From positions 1,893,347 through 1,957,346 of the forward strand of contig NW_004450276.1 in assembly GCF_000321225.1 (NCBI RefSeq): a stretch of 64,000 nt of DNA. Reading direction: 5' to 3'. Position numbers and translations under genes: made by a program. Shown one piece after another: positions 1 through 11,540 of this stretch. The stretch comes from Odobenus rosmarus divergens. Taxonomy: Eukaryota; Chordata; Mammalia; Carnivora; Odobenidae. The notes under the pieces are model-generated. The model had not been told where the DNA came from and did not search any database. It saw only the letters and a list, made by a program, of their open reading frames with translations. Each line of letters starts with the position of its first letter. Position 1 is the stretch's first letter.

Positions 1-193
1 TTCTGAAAGTAATTGTGATGTTTTATTTTTATTAGCAAACGCTTGAGCCTTTTGTTTATGTTTGAGCGACCTCACCAGGGACATCTACATGCCAGATAGA
101 AGTGCTTTCATTTAATAGTACTTTCGTTTTCACTGGTGCTGATTTGGGGTGGTGGTGGTAGGGAATTATTAATCACAGCTCTGAAGCATATAC

Positions 194-394
194 GGCTTTT
201 GTTTTTAAGATTTTATTTATTTGAGATATATATATATAGAGAGAGAGAGAACGAGCAGGGTTAGGGGCAGAGGGAGAGGGAGAAGCAGGCTCCCCGTGGA
301 GCAGGGAGCCTGGTCCAGGACTCAGTCCCAGGACCACAGATCATGACCTGAGCCAAAGGCAGACACTTAAAAGAATGAGCCACCCAGGGGCCCG
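194..394 (-). mobile_element. CAN SINE (tRNA-Lys-derived)
   Basis: Reversed tail AAGATTTTATTTATTTGAG at the left, CT-rich part as GAGA, and reversed head GAGCCACCCAGGGGCCC at the right. Flanked by GCATATAC direct repeats (186-193 and 395-402). Confidence 0.93.
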
Positions 395-1221
395 GCATAT
401 ACTATTTTTGTATATTGCTTCAAACTAAAGGAGATAGGTAGCATCAGACTGTGTAAAATGTTACTGTTCTTGCTGTTCTCATAGACAAAGTAGGTGATAC
501 TGGAGGCCATGTGCTACTCTGGCCTTCCTTCAGCTGTTTAGTAAGCAGATTGCTTGAGACATTAAAGTGCTGGCTGAGAGTTTATTTCTAATATTCCAAA
601 TAAGATGTAGAATCAGCAGTTGCATTTTTTTACATCACAAATATTTGGTCTGGAAAAATGCCATTATACATTGTTTGGTTACAAGTTATTACTTGAAAAA
701 AAAACATTAGCTAGCTGTTAAAGAAAGGTGTTTTTTTTTTTTTCCTAATCAACCTTTTTCTTGTGTGTGTCAGTTACATGGATCTTTTATTTTATATATA
801 TAGTTATATAAAACAATTCTAAGAATAAATTTTAGTTTTCTTGTACTTTAGAAGATACCTTGCTGGCATTAAAAAAGTTTCTTTACTAGATTTATGTTAA
901 AGGAATCTGATAAAGAAGACTTATATCAAATATTTAATAAAGTAGAAAAGAAGTAGGTAAGCTTTTTATAGCTCTTTTTTGTAGAGGGGGAAATACAAAC
1001 TGTCTTCCAGTTGTTTATCACTCCTTGTGTCAAAGGGAATAGTCACTGCCTTGTTTAGAGTCTTTGCTGCCTCATGCTGATTTTTTCAGTCATTGTCCCA
1101 GAAGTGAATACTTTTTGGGTTTTACTAGAAAAAGTTCTTTATCTTACATCATAGTAAAGACTAATTTTAATTTTGTCTTTGTACAGTTAATGTTTTTCTT
1201 CTTTTTAAAAGATTACTTAGA
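395..1221. other. Intergenic, no recognised feature
   Basis: A/T-rich, with a T-run near 731-743 and no open frame of note. Confidence 0.6.
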
Positions 1222-1406
1222 GGGCACCTGGGTGGCTCAGTCGGTTAAGCATCTGCCTTCGGCTCAGGTCATGATCCCAGGGTCCTGGGATGGAGTCCCA
1301 CATGGGGCTCCCTACTCAGCAGGGAGTCTGCTCCCTCTTCCTCTGCCTGCCACTCCCCCTGCTTGGGCTCTCTCTGTCAAATAAATGAATAAAATCTTTA
1401 AAAAAA
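1222..1406 (+). mobile_element. CAN SINE
   Basis: Head GGGCACCTGGGTGGCTCAG, tail AATAAAATCTTTAAAAAA. Direct repeats AGATTACTTAGA / AGATTCCTTAGA flank it. Confidence 0.95.
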
Positions 1407-4338
1407 GATTCCTTAGATTTTGATTGGTCTTAATGAAATGTTGTAGTATCAAAATATCAGGATAATTTAATTTTATTCATGTGGTTGCGAAATATTAATT
1501 TACATGGGGGGGCAGGTAGGCAAATGGATTTTCTTTAGGTGAAATTAAATGTGGATTTGAAATAGGAAGACTTCCAGTAGGTGGAATGGAATTACATCAC
1601 GCTGCAAGTTCAGTTACTGTGCTTTTGCTTACTCCATTAAACTTTCTTCCCTGCATGCCTTTCGTGCATTTGAAAGATAATAATTTCCCTAAGGTTTTTA
1701 GCATGGTAGGACAAAATTCTGTTTTTATTTTAACTTTCATCCGGCATTTATATGTATTTAATTCTTCTGATTGATATATTTGAAAGGCAGAAAATACCCC
1801 CAATTTTTATTTGCTGAAGAATAGTTACTGTAACATGGTCTGTCAATGCTTTCAGTAGGGAAAGGTTAAAATTGAGTAAGTGTCCAGTTTATACTTGTTT
1901 GTTTTTATAATAATTCAAAATGGTCAGGGAAATTGTTTTCAAAAATTAAGCCAAAGAGGGTAATGCTAAAGGAGCTGAGTTTAGGTATTATGTTTTAGCA
2001 GTCTTGTCAAAAGTACACATTTTGAGATTAAAAACTTTGAAGTGCTCTTTTCCATATTTAACCAAGAGGTAAGCATCACTAAATTAAAATTGAGTAGCAT
2101 GATCTAGATAACTATGTTTAATATCTTTCGAAAGTGGTATTTCTAAATATTTTTCTTATTAATTCATGGCTTATTAATCAAATGCTGTTTATAACTCATT
2201 GTTTTCTAGATACTTATTCCAGGAGCTGTCGTATATAAAGGTATACGAGAAATATAAATTCTGTACAGAATGCTTAAAATCACCTGAAGAGACACCTGAA
2301 TGTGGGTGGTTGTTTCCAGCCATTGACTCTTGTATATTGGACTTTGTTATAACTCGTTTGAACTAGAGGTCATCATAGTATACAGTGGGTTCGGCTGTAA
2401 TGCCAATATGTATTCTGAAAATCGTCTTATGCACACTTGGGCAATAAAAAAGCCTTACTAAGACTTTATGGGAGAAACAGGGTTAGAGCCACAGCACTCC
2501 AAAATTTCAGCAATGACAACACTGAAGAATAAAAATAGGAATCTAATAAAAACAGCAGCACAGTTTTAATACCTGTTAAATGTTTAATAAATATTACCGT
2601 AAGGATGGCACTTTACTCTGAAAAAGCCCTGAAGTGTACCTGTGGAAGTGAGTGTCAGAAGGGTTGTAGTTTGTGGGTTTGGGGAAGGTGGAAGGCGGGG
2701 CTGCAGGAAGCTGAGGGCAAGTTGTGACCCCAGGTGTGGGGGGTGTGTGACAGCCCCAGCAGTGAGTGGAGGGCACTGCTGCTGGTAGGAGGGGGAGTGT
2801 GTGGATTTTGACTATTCCTGCGTGGCTCAGGTCAGCCAGGTGCAGTTTTCTACCTTTTGCCTCATGTTTCTCCTGTACAAGCCAACTGAAATTTGCATTT
2901 TGCTCCTGCTGTTCCTAGTGTATCAATCTCCTGCAACAAATTTGTGGTTTCCAAATAATCATTATATCAAAACTGACTCCGAGAGTGATTCAGAGAATGA
3001 GTGGCTAGTCGCCATTTATTTCTAACTTTAGAAAAATTCCTTTTAAACTTTTAAGTGATTGGTAAGAATTATGGACATGTAGGACAGGACGTTTTCTTCC
3101 TCCTTAGCAGATTAGAAAGTATCCCAATTGAACATGTGAATTCAGCATATCTTAATTCAGCTGTAGGAAGCACCAAGGTAAACTAGTTTCTTGCTCTTCA
3201 TTCATACTTGGGGAAAATGGCACATGTACCGAAGAATGAAGTAAAATTAATCAGAAAACCATGCCCCTTTTTTCCCTTGACCTTTAAGAGTTACAGGAAG
3301 AGATTAAAGAAGATGAGGCAATCTTCCCAGCTTTCTTCCTGGACTGTCTTTGAGTGAGACAAAAGGTAGGCATGGGGTCGGGTTGCAAAGGAAAGGCTGG
3401 GAGGAGAGATGCTTGGAGCCCAGGAGAAGCCTTTTTTCCCTGGATGTGGTCAGTTCTTAGGGACTATAGTGATATAGCTCCCCAAAACTTTGAGAGTAAA
3501 GGAAAAGACTACCCCTTGTGATTCAAACAAAAATTAATACAGAATGAACCACAGTAGAAGGATAGGCACCTTAAAGCAGAGATTAAAAACTAGTGGCTCA
3601 ACCAAATCCAGCTAACATGTTTTATTTGGCCTGCATAGGGTTAGAGTTTTTTTAAAAAATAAATGTTAAGACTATTAGATTTCCCATGAAAAATACAGAC
3701 TTTTTTGCTCCTTGAAAAAAACATGATCTAACAACATGAGGCCTGTATTATTCCCACAGCTGGTTTTCCATCTCCAGTATGCCACTGAGCCCTCCATTTT
3801 TTAAAACCTCACCCTTTCAGTTGTCAAAGAGAACTAGAGCCAGATACTAGTTAATATGATACAGATTTTAATCAAACTTGCAGTAGAGGAAATGACCTCA
3901 GTATAAAACTGGACTCAATCCGGAATAAAATAGGGATTTACAGCTAAGCAGAGTAGAAGGGGTGTGGGAGATCCATAGATGGACAGTTTCTAAGAAGAGC
4001 CATCAAGGATGGGAGGGGGTCCTTGCTGAGGGCAGGCCATAGGCAATCCTCTCGAGGGAGAGGGGGATTCTCTCTAAACTGACTTAGCAGAATTCTTGCT
4101 AAAATGAGGCTATTTAGGCCTGGCAAGGACAGGGACCATGTCAAGGCCTACTCGAGAAGAGGGCTTAGAGGAGCCTGACTATAGTTTGGTCAAAGAGCAT
4201 CTTGTTACCACTTCATTTGTTTTTGCCTGACCCCTGGAGATACCTGAGGCTTTGATTCCTGCTTTAAAGAGAGAGTGAATCTAATGCTGCTCCTTCCAAT
4301 TGGACTCTTGAGCACTTGTAATGGGCTGGTGCAATTAA
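1407..4338. other. Intergenic; possible remnant of an upstream gene's 3' region
   Basis: No coding exon recognised. An AATAAA at 2443-2448 (GGGCAATAAAAAAGCC) could be a polyadenylation signal, and 2650-2800 is unusually G-rich. By human gene order, STAM ends upstream of TMEM236 on the same strand, but I cannot identify its 3' UTR here. Confidence 0.35.
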
Positions 4339-4353
4339 ACTAAATTTTAAATC

Positions 4354-4540
4354 TTTTTTTTTTAAGGATTTTATTCATTTATTTGAGAGACTGAGAGAGA
4401 ACATGAGCGGGGGGAGGGAGAGGGAGAAGCAGACTCCCCTGCTGAGCAGGGAGCCCGCCACAGGGCTTGATCCCAGGACCCTGGGATCATGACCTGAACT
4501 GAATGCAGATGCTTAACTGGCTGAGCCACCCAGGTGCCCC
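4354..4540 (-). mobile_element. CAN SINE
   Basis: T-rich tail at the left, GCTGAGCCACCCAGGTGCCCC at the right. Direct repeats ACTAAATTTTAAATC / ACTAAAGTTTAAATC. Confidence 0.95.
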
Positions 4541-4789
4541 ACTAAAGTTTAAATCTTAATTTTATTTAAATTTAAAACCTGAAGCAACGTAAAAATATTT
4601 TCCCCTTTAAACATAACTTTATCATTTCAGTAGGACTGAGTAGGACTATGTTTCACTGTAACCATTGGGTCACAATATGGTATTGTAGTGTTTGTGTACT
4701 TTAAACTTTTTTAATGTAGCTACTAGAAAGCTTAACATTAAATACGTGTCTCACATTCTATTCCTATTGGACAGTGCTGATCTAAGGTT

Positions 4790-5212
4790 TCTAGGGCCTG
4801 ACCATGTAATTCTCAAGAATATGTCTGATGTGATGAGGCAAATAGACTCTAGAGTGGATTCCCCCATGATCCCTTCCTAATGATCATGCCTTTGTTTAAT
4901 CCCTTTTAAGAGTGGGTAGGACCTGTAACTTTCTAATAACCAGCAGACTATGGAAAGGTGAGGGGATGTTGCTCCTGTGATTATGTAATGTTATATGAGA
5001 CTCCCATCTTGCTAGCTGACTGAGCTTGGAAGCAGAGCCTTCCTGTCAAGTCTCCAGATGAGAACCCACCTCTGGCCAACATCTTTTTTGTAGCCTTGAT
5101 GAGGACCCAGATAAGCCATGCCCAGGATCCTGACCCACAGAAACTGTTATTGTATATTGTCTTAAGCCACTAACTGTAGTAATTTGTTGTTCAGTAACGA
5201 AACACATAGCCT
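4790..5212 (+). mobile_element. MLT1-type (ERVL-MaLR) LTR
   Basis: Ancient LTR with ACATGCCTTTGTTTAATCCC-like middle, GATGAGGACCCAGATAAGCC, CCCACAGAAACTGTTATTG and GTCTTAAGCCACTAAC, the usual MLT1 3' sequence. Confidence 0.75.
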
Positions 5213-6512
5213 GGGAAAGGGGGGTGGGTGGGTGGTGTAGAACGATGGAAGTCTAGCAGAATGGGGATCTACCTGGGAGAGTGTTTTTTAGCCAGTGTGC
5301 TTTGAGTATCCTAGCCCTTTAAATAAGCTGTTCTCCAGGTGGTAATACATAAAGCTTTAATTCAGGTGAGCTTAACCTCCCTCGTTTTGATTTTATGCTC
5401 ACAGAAAAACGTGTTAATTATTACATGCTCCCTGTGTAGGTCCACTTCAGGGAGAGGAAATCCAGGTCCATCTGACTTGTGAAGGTGAATTCTGATGGTT
5501 TGTGAGATTTGTTTAATTGGCTGGGTCCAGGCCACCGGGGCATGGTTGAAATTGACCTCATCCCGCTGCCTGGAGTCCTGTTGGCTGTAGTTGTAGTTGA
5601 ATGCTGTGTGAGACGAATTAAACAGTTGATCCCAGCCTCTGTCAGATTATTAGTGATCAGTGGAATGGTGCATGAATTTCATGAAATTCATGAAAATTTC
5701 CCTAAGACTAAGGTGGTGTAGGAACGAAGGGTAGAAATTGTTGAGAGATACTTTTCCATAGTTCTTTTGTGTTTCTGCACATCCTGCAAGCAGAAGCACT
5801 GACTGCTTTTTCTGGATTATCTTCTTAAAGATGTTTGTGTAGTGAACAGCCTTGCTAAAGATAGAGATGATGTCTCTCTTTGGAGCAAAAAGCAGGGTTG
5901 CTTAAAGCCTTGGAAGATAGACTTAGTGTCTTCCTTTGGAACAAAAATGCTGATATTCTGCCTACTGCTAGTGCTGTAAATGATGCAGTCCTTTTTCTTA
6001 GACCCGTGGGTCTTGTGTCTTCATTTTTCAGCATTCATGGAATGGTGCAGACTAGCTTGTTAGCTTGCAAGTAAGGTAAAATCTCAGAGCCTTCAGAGGT
6101 CTTGAAACCTGTGTTGGTTAATAATACTCAAGGTTTTATTTTTTGGCAGAACAGACGTTAATCTACTCATGACTAAACCTTTTCCAGAATGGATTGGGTG
6201 CCCATATGTCTTTCTCCTCCCTGGAAAAAAAAGATTTTTATTTGTTTTGTTGGATAAAATTGCTCCATTTATGTCTTATGCATGTCGTATCAATGAGTGA
6301 GTCTTCCTAGGAGTGAAGTTATCTGAGACAGTCACATCTTCTACACTAGCTAATTGTATTAACTTTTCCCGGCTTCAGTTATATCACCGACAAATGAGAG
6401 AATCATTATCTCTTAAGGTCCTTTCCAACTACAGTACTTCTAGGCAATGTAGAAAACAGCATCCCTTTAATTTTGTTTATTGGACGAGAACTTACGTTGT
6501 TCTTACTGTGGA
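5213..6512. other. Intergenic, unexplained moderately complex sequence
   Basis: Contains a 22-bp perfect palindrome at 5671-5692 and a loose internal repeat (GTCTCTCTTTGGAGCAAAAA near 5872, GTCTTCCTTTGGAACAAAAA near 5928). Open frames at 5509-5721 and 5880-6074 match nothing I know; a decayed transposable element is likely. Confidence 0.4.
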
Positions 6513-6524
6513 ACAGGTACCACT

Positions 6525-6719
6525 TTTTTTTTTTTTTTAAGATTTTATTTATTTACTTGACAGAGACAGTGAGAGAGGGAATACAAGCAGGGGGAGTGGG
6601 AGAGGGAGAAGCAGGCTTCCCGCCGAGCAGGGAACCCGATGTGGGGCTCGATGTGGGTCCTGGGATCATGACCTGAGCTGAAGGCAGACGCTCAACGACT
6701 GAGCCACCCAGGCGACCCG
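6525..6719 (-). mobile_element. CAN SINE
   Basis: Full reversed SINE flanked by ACAGGTACCACT direct repeats (6513-6524 and 6722-6733). Confidence 0.95.
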
Positions 6720-6767
6720 GGACAGGTACCACTCTTAAGTACTTTTCAAAAATCATTTAAACAAAGG

Positions 6768-6895
6768 TGATGTAGGTAAGGAAACTGAGGCAGGGAGTTT
6801 AGTAATTTGCTCAAGGTCATCCAGCTAGAAGATGACATAGCTGGGGTTCAAACCTAGGTAAAATTTGTACTCTTTTCCACCATGCTGTGCTGCTC
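6768..6895 (-). mobile_element. MIR
   Basis: GAAACTGAGGCAGGGAG, TTTGCTCAAGGTCATCCAGC, GGGGTTCAAACCTAGG. Confidence 0.75.
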
Positions 6896-7917
6896 CCAGC
6901 TTTTCACTGAAAAAAGTGATTCACTGTCTGCCCTGTGAGAACTCTGGAAGCCATAGGAGAGAATGAGGCAGGTCCGTGCTCTCCAGAATCTTCACACAAA
7001 GTGAGAATTTTGTGCTCTGTGTGTGTGTGTGTGTGTGAATGTGTCCCACAAGAGGACGCCAAGGTAAGCATTCATATGTAAGAATACCTCTTTAGAATGT
7101 AAAAGTGTACATGTTTAGGTTAAGTAATTGGATTCCAGTTTTCTAAATGTCTTATTTAAGGTTATTGAAATAAACCTTAGGGTTTTAATCTGGTAAGAAT
7201 AAATTTGGTGAGACTTTTAGGGAACTACGCAGACATAATTGGCCAAAAGGCTTACCTGTTTGATACCTAAAATAAGATTAATAAAATTATGAATGGAAAT
7301 TAAAATAGTTACACTGAATCATTTTCTTTGAAAGTTTTTAGTGAACCCACATCTCACTTACCTATGTCAGTAGGAGCTTCTTGAGGATACCAGTGGAATC
7401 TTTTTCATCTTTTTGTCTATATCTGGGTTGCACCAAAGACAATATTTTTTCGCTGTATTCACCTAAGTGTTGAGTGAATGATCAATTTTATAGGATACAA
7501 GGTGACTCTCGGTATCTGTCAGGAAGCAGTATTACACTCCGGAGGTCCATCTGAACAGGCTTGCATGAAAGAACTACTTACGACAAAGGGAACAAACAAG
7601 GGGTGTTGAGGCAAGGCCCTCTCTGCTGTCATGACTCCTAGGTCAAAAGGGACAACTATATACAGTAACTGCATAGAGCTCAGTGAGAGCAGAGGTAGGA
7701 CTTACGGAGGAGGGACAGCTATGACTGGCACAGCAGGCAGGAAAGAGGGACAAGGGAGATAGATATCCCCATGTCTGCTGCCACTGTCTGATCTGCCAGT
7801 AGTCCTCTTGGTGGCTGAACCCAGCTGGAATATTGAATGATAGGCAGCGTATCAGGGAGGGTGGGGGACAAATGGAAAATAGCCAGCATGCTAGAAACAT
7901 ACCTGGATTTGTCTCCG
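6896..7917. other. Intergenic, no recognised feature
   Basis: Only a short GT repeat (7019-7037). Confidence 0.5.
7019..7037. repeat. Short (GT)n microsatellite
   Basis: About nine GT units. Confidence 0.9.
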
Positions 7918-8275
7918 TGCATTCAGCCTGCTATAACAATACCATAGACCGGGTGGCTTATAAACAGCAGAAGTTTATTCCTCACAGTTTTGGAAACTGG
8001 GAAGTCCAAGAACAAGGTCCTGGCAAGATTCAGTGTCTGGTAAGGACTCACTTTCTGATTCATAGAAGGCTGTGGTCTTCCTGCAAGCTCACGTGGCCAG
8101 AGGAAGAGGGTATGCACTTCTCTGGGGTCTCTTTTGTAAGGGTACTAATCCCATTCACGAGGACTCTGCTCATATGACCTGATCACCTCTCAAAGGCCCC
8201 ACTGCCTAATACCATCAAGTTATGGCTTAGGATTTCAAGATTAATTTTAGGGGGACACACATTCATTGGACAGCA
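7918..8275 (-). mobile_element. MLT1/MST-type (ERVL-MaLR) LTR
   Basis: Reads antisense: GCCTGCTATAACAATACCAT, AGAAGTTTATTCCTCACAG, GGCCCCACTGCCTAATACC, GGGGGACACACATTCATTGG. Confidence 0.8.
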
Positions 8276-8829
8276 GGATCGAAGCATGCATTGTCATTTA
8301 ATGCAACTTGATTCCCCGTTTGCAAAAATTATTAAATCTTTCCTCTTTCAGTTATCATGCATATTTTATGAAAAGCCAAATGCGTGCTAGTTAAGTTTTC
8401 CAGTTGTTTAATATTCACATTGCTAAGAATTTACAGGAAGTACTGAATTTAAATCATCAATAGGTGGTGCTGCTGAGATTGAATTCTGAAAAATATAAAA
8501 CTAGACATTTAACTGAAGATTATCTAGGGTTCAGATGGGTTATTTGGGAAGGAAGGTTACAATCCAGTGAGTTTCTGATTTGTTGTTTGAATTTTCTGGA
8601 GAAGAGAATTACATGCAAGGAACTTAACAGCTTTGTCTCTGACAGCATCATCTCATGAGACAAATAGGAGCAATGATTTGTTGACCCACTGAGATACTAT
8701 TTTCCTGTCACCCCTCAGGAAACACAGTAGTGCGGGCCTTTACTAACAGGAGTAGGCCCATAAAAACCATGTGGAGTTGTAAAATGTACAACCTGGCATG
8801 GATTTTAAAGATGCTGAAGTCTATCACTC

Positions 8830-8965
8830 AAATTAGATACTTGGTAAAATACAGATTTTTAGGCCATTTGCCTGGAGATTCTGATTTAGTTCATCTGAGG
8901 TAGGCTGGAAATCTATAATTTAACATGTGTCCCAAGTGATCCTTTCACACTGGTTTGGAAAATAC
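8830..8965 (+). mobile_element. MER5A (hAT) fragment
   Basis: AAATACAGATTTTTAGGCC, GGAGATTCTGATTTAGTTC, ACATGTGTCCCAAGTGATCC and GGTTTGGAAAATACTG follow the MER5A layout. Confidence 0.65.
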
Positions 8966-9378
8966 TGATATATGTGTAGCTTCCCTTTGACCTAAATTTC
9001 CTTACATACTTGGCCTGAGACTTCACAAACATTTTAGAGTAACAGTCACCTGGGACCCTCTCCCCAAAAAATGTTCCTACCCAGAGCTTTACATATAATT
9101 TCAGATGCTTCAGAGATCCTTGGAGTCCATCTACATCACCTACTTTACAAACCCTCATAGAATCAGTTTAAAATTCCCCGGCTAGATTTCAAGGTTTCAC
9201 ATAATCTTGGTCTACCCTACTGATTAAGCCTTTTGCCTCATACCCATCATACTCAGGAGCTGTAAAAATGAGCAAATTTTTCAGATTATATTCCTGGACA
9301 CTTGGGAAAATTAAAATCAAAGGAACCAGTATGCTTTTCTTAAAGCCTGTATGAGTTTGTCAAAATACAGAATATAAT

Positions 9379-9576
9379 GTGGGGCACCTGGGTGGTGCAG
9401 CCCATTAAGCAACCCACTCTCGGCTTTGGCTCAGGTCATGATCTCAGGGTTATGGGATCAAGCCCTGGGTCGGGCTCCATGCTCAGCGTGGAGTCTGCTT
9501 ATCCTTTCCCCCATACCCCTCCCCCTGCTTGTGCTTGCTTGCTGTCTTTCTATAGAAATAAATAAAATCTTTTTAA
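9379..9576 (+). mobile_element. CAN SINE, diverged subtype
   Basis: Head GGGGCACCTGGGTGGTGCAG and tail AATAAATAAAATCTTTTTA. Direct repeats AAATACAGAATATAAT / AAATACAGAACATAAT. Confidence 0.93.
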
Positions 9577-9788
9577 AAATACAGAACATAATCTATTAAG
9601 GAAGTGCTCTAGGTAGGTTTTATAGTTTGCAATCAGCTTTTTCTGATAAAGTAGACTGTGTTGATCTGTCAAGGTATGTGTATCAATTTATTCTATTCTC
9701 AAAGACCGACCTCTTGTTTAGAGCATAATTTGGAGGTGGCTGTGTCATACCACAGCAAAAGTCATTCTGGTACTATGGTGCTGAAGCA

Positions 9789-9930
9789 TCCAGGGTCCTG
9801 GGATTGAGCCCCACATTGGGCTGCCTGCTCAGTGGGAAGTCTTCTCCCTCTCCCTCTGCCCCTCCCCCCTGCTTGTGCGTGTTCTCTCTCTCTCTTTCTG
9901 TCTCTCAAATAAATAAAATCTTTAAAAATA
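9789..9930 (+). mobile_element. CAN SINE, 5'-truncated
   Basis: Starts within the body at CCAGGGTCCTGGGATTGAGC and runs through the CT-rich part to AATAAATAAAATCTTTAAAA. The tRNA-like head is missing. Confidence 0.9.
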
Positions 9931-10106
9931 TAGATATTATATGTGGGCCATTATCTCTGTGGTGGTGATTTAATCAATACATATTGTTGACTTCTATATT
10001 ATAATTAGCTAGATGTTTACATGAAATTGGTTTATCCAAGTTTAGGTAATATCAGAACAAACTATTACATGGCAAGACAGTTTTTAAAAACACATGCAGA
10101 CAGTTT

Positions 10107-10308
10107 TTTTTTTTTTAAAGATTTTATTTATTTATTTATTTGAAAGAGAGAGAATGAGAGATAGAGAGCACCAGAGGGAAGAGGGTCCGAGGGAGAAGCA
10201 GACTCCCCGCTGAGCAGGGAGCCCGATGCGGGACTCGATCCCGGGACTCCAGGATCATGACCTGAGCCGAAGGCAGTCGCTTAACCAACTGAGCCACCCA
10301 GGCGCCCC
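10107..10308 (-). mobile_element. CAN SINE, young
   Basis: Near-consensus element ending GAGCCACCCAGGCGCCCC. Perfect direct repeats of about 20 bp (AAAACACATGCAGACAGTTT) bracket it. Confidence 0.96.
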
Positions 10309-10328
10309 AAAACACATGCAGACAGTTT

Positions 10329-11149
10329 TAAGATATAGTTCTTCATATGTATGAAATTTTTATTTCTTTGATTCCTGTTGTCTCATTTTATCAATACTGG
10401 GAATGGAATTCAGCAGATATTTGAATACTAGTGGGACTTAATGGTGACCAAGTGGAAAGGAAAAAGCATAGCAGGTCTGACTGCTATCTTTTCAAAGTCC
10501 CATTTACAAGGTTGGCCCTTGGCTTGGATTTGGGGAGGGTTCCCACCATTCCCAGAATTCTTAAAGAGTGGCCCACTGTGCCCTAACTATTTGCACAAAT
10601 GATTTAGTTTATGCTAAACACCTGCCTGCCTTAGGAAGTCTGGAATTTGGGCATATGCCAGGCAGACGGCATGATCGGCCCCCAATAAAAGTCCCAGGCA
10701 CTAAGTCTAATGAGCTTTCCTAGTTGGCAACATTTCACACATGTCACATCTTGTTACTAGGGGAATTAAACTTATCCCGTGTTACTCTACTGAGAGGAAG
10801 CTCTTGGAAGCTTGTACCTGGTTTCCCCTAGACTTCACCACCCCAAGCACCCTTTCCCTTTGTTGATTTGGTTTGGAGTCCTTTTGGTGTAATAAATTAT
10901 AGCCTTGAGTACAATATGCTGAACCTATGAGTCCTAATAAACCATCAAAACTGGGGGTGGTGGTGGGGTACTTGAAATGCAGCAAAATACTCTACCTGCC
11001 TTTAAGGATGTCATAAATGTGTAAGGAAATAAAACACATGCATTTAAAAGTACAGCACAGGGAGGAGTTTAGTAATGTGTTAAGTGTTACAAGAAGAGAT
11101 GGTGGTAATATTGTAACTGGGAAGTAAGATATTTACAAGCATTAATTTT
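10329..11149. other. Intergenic, no recognised feature
   Basis: Mixed composition, no gene-like frame; the frame at 10782-10985 is short and unsupported. Confidence 0.5.
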
Positions 11150-11540
11150 AATGCTTTGGAGCAAAAAACTTTTACCAGCTTATTGACGTGATAACGGGCA
11201 TATAAATAATTACACAAAATAAAGACCATTTTGTGAGTTTGGATATATGTGTGCACATATATATTACCATCACCACAATCAAGGTAATGAACATATCCAT
11301 CATTGCCCAAAGTTTCCTGGAATTGTTTTGTTGTTTTTGTAGTAAGAATACTTAACATGAGATCTGTCCTCATATAAGTGCAAAGTACCTTATTGCTAAC
11401 ATTGGCATAATGTTGTACAGCAGATGTCTGGGACTTACCTTGTAGAACTGTAGCTTCATCCCCATTGAACATGAAATTCCCATATCTCCCTCCATCCCCT
11501 GATAACCACCATCCTATTTTCTACTTGTATAATTTGACTT
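11150..11540 (-). mobile_element. Old L1 3' UTR fragment
   Basis: Contains the typical antisense L1M 3' motifs (ACCATCACCACAATCAAGGT, then AATGAACATATCCATCA, ending TAACCACCATCCTATTTTC). Possibly the 3' part of the L1 seen again at 16296-18070. Confidence 0.75.

Noticed and set aside
1064..1384. 106-residue open frame
   Set aside because: Its second half is translated CAN SINE (GTWVAQSVKHLPSAQVMIPG). The same peptide recurs at 6553, 16671, 24767, 24902, 30296 and 36901, each inside a SINE.
2801..3025. 74-residue frame ending in an acidic stretch (KTDSESDSENEW)
   Set aside because: Looks protein-like at its end, but I found no splice sites or family to support it.
7833..8177. 114-residue frame
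   Set aside because: Lies mostly within an MLT1-type LTR; no protein resemblance.
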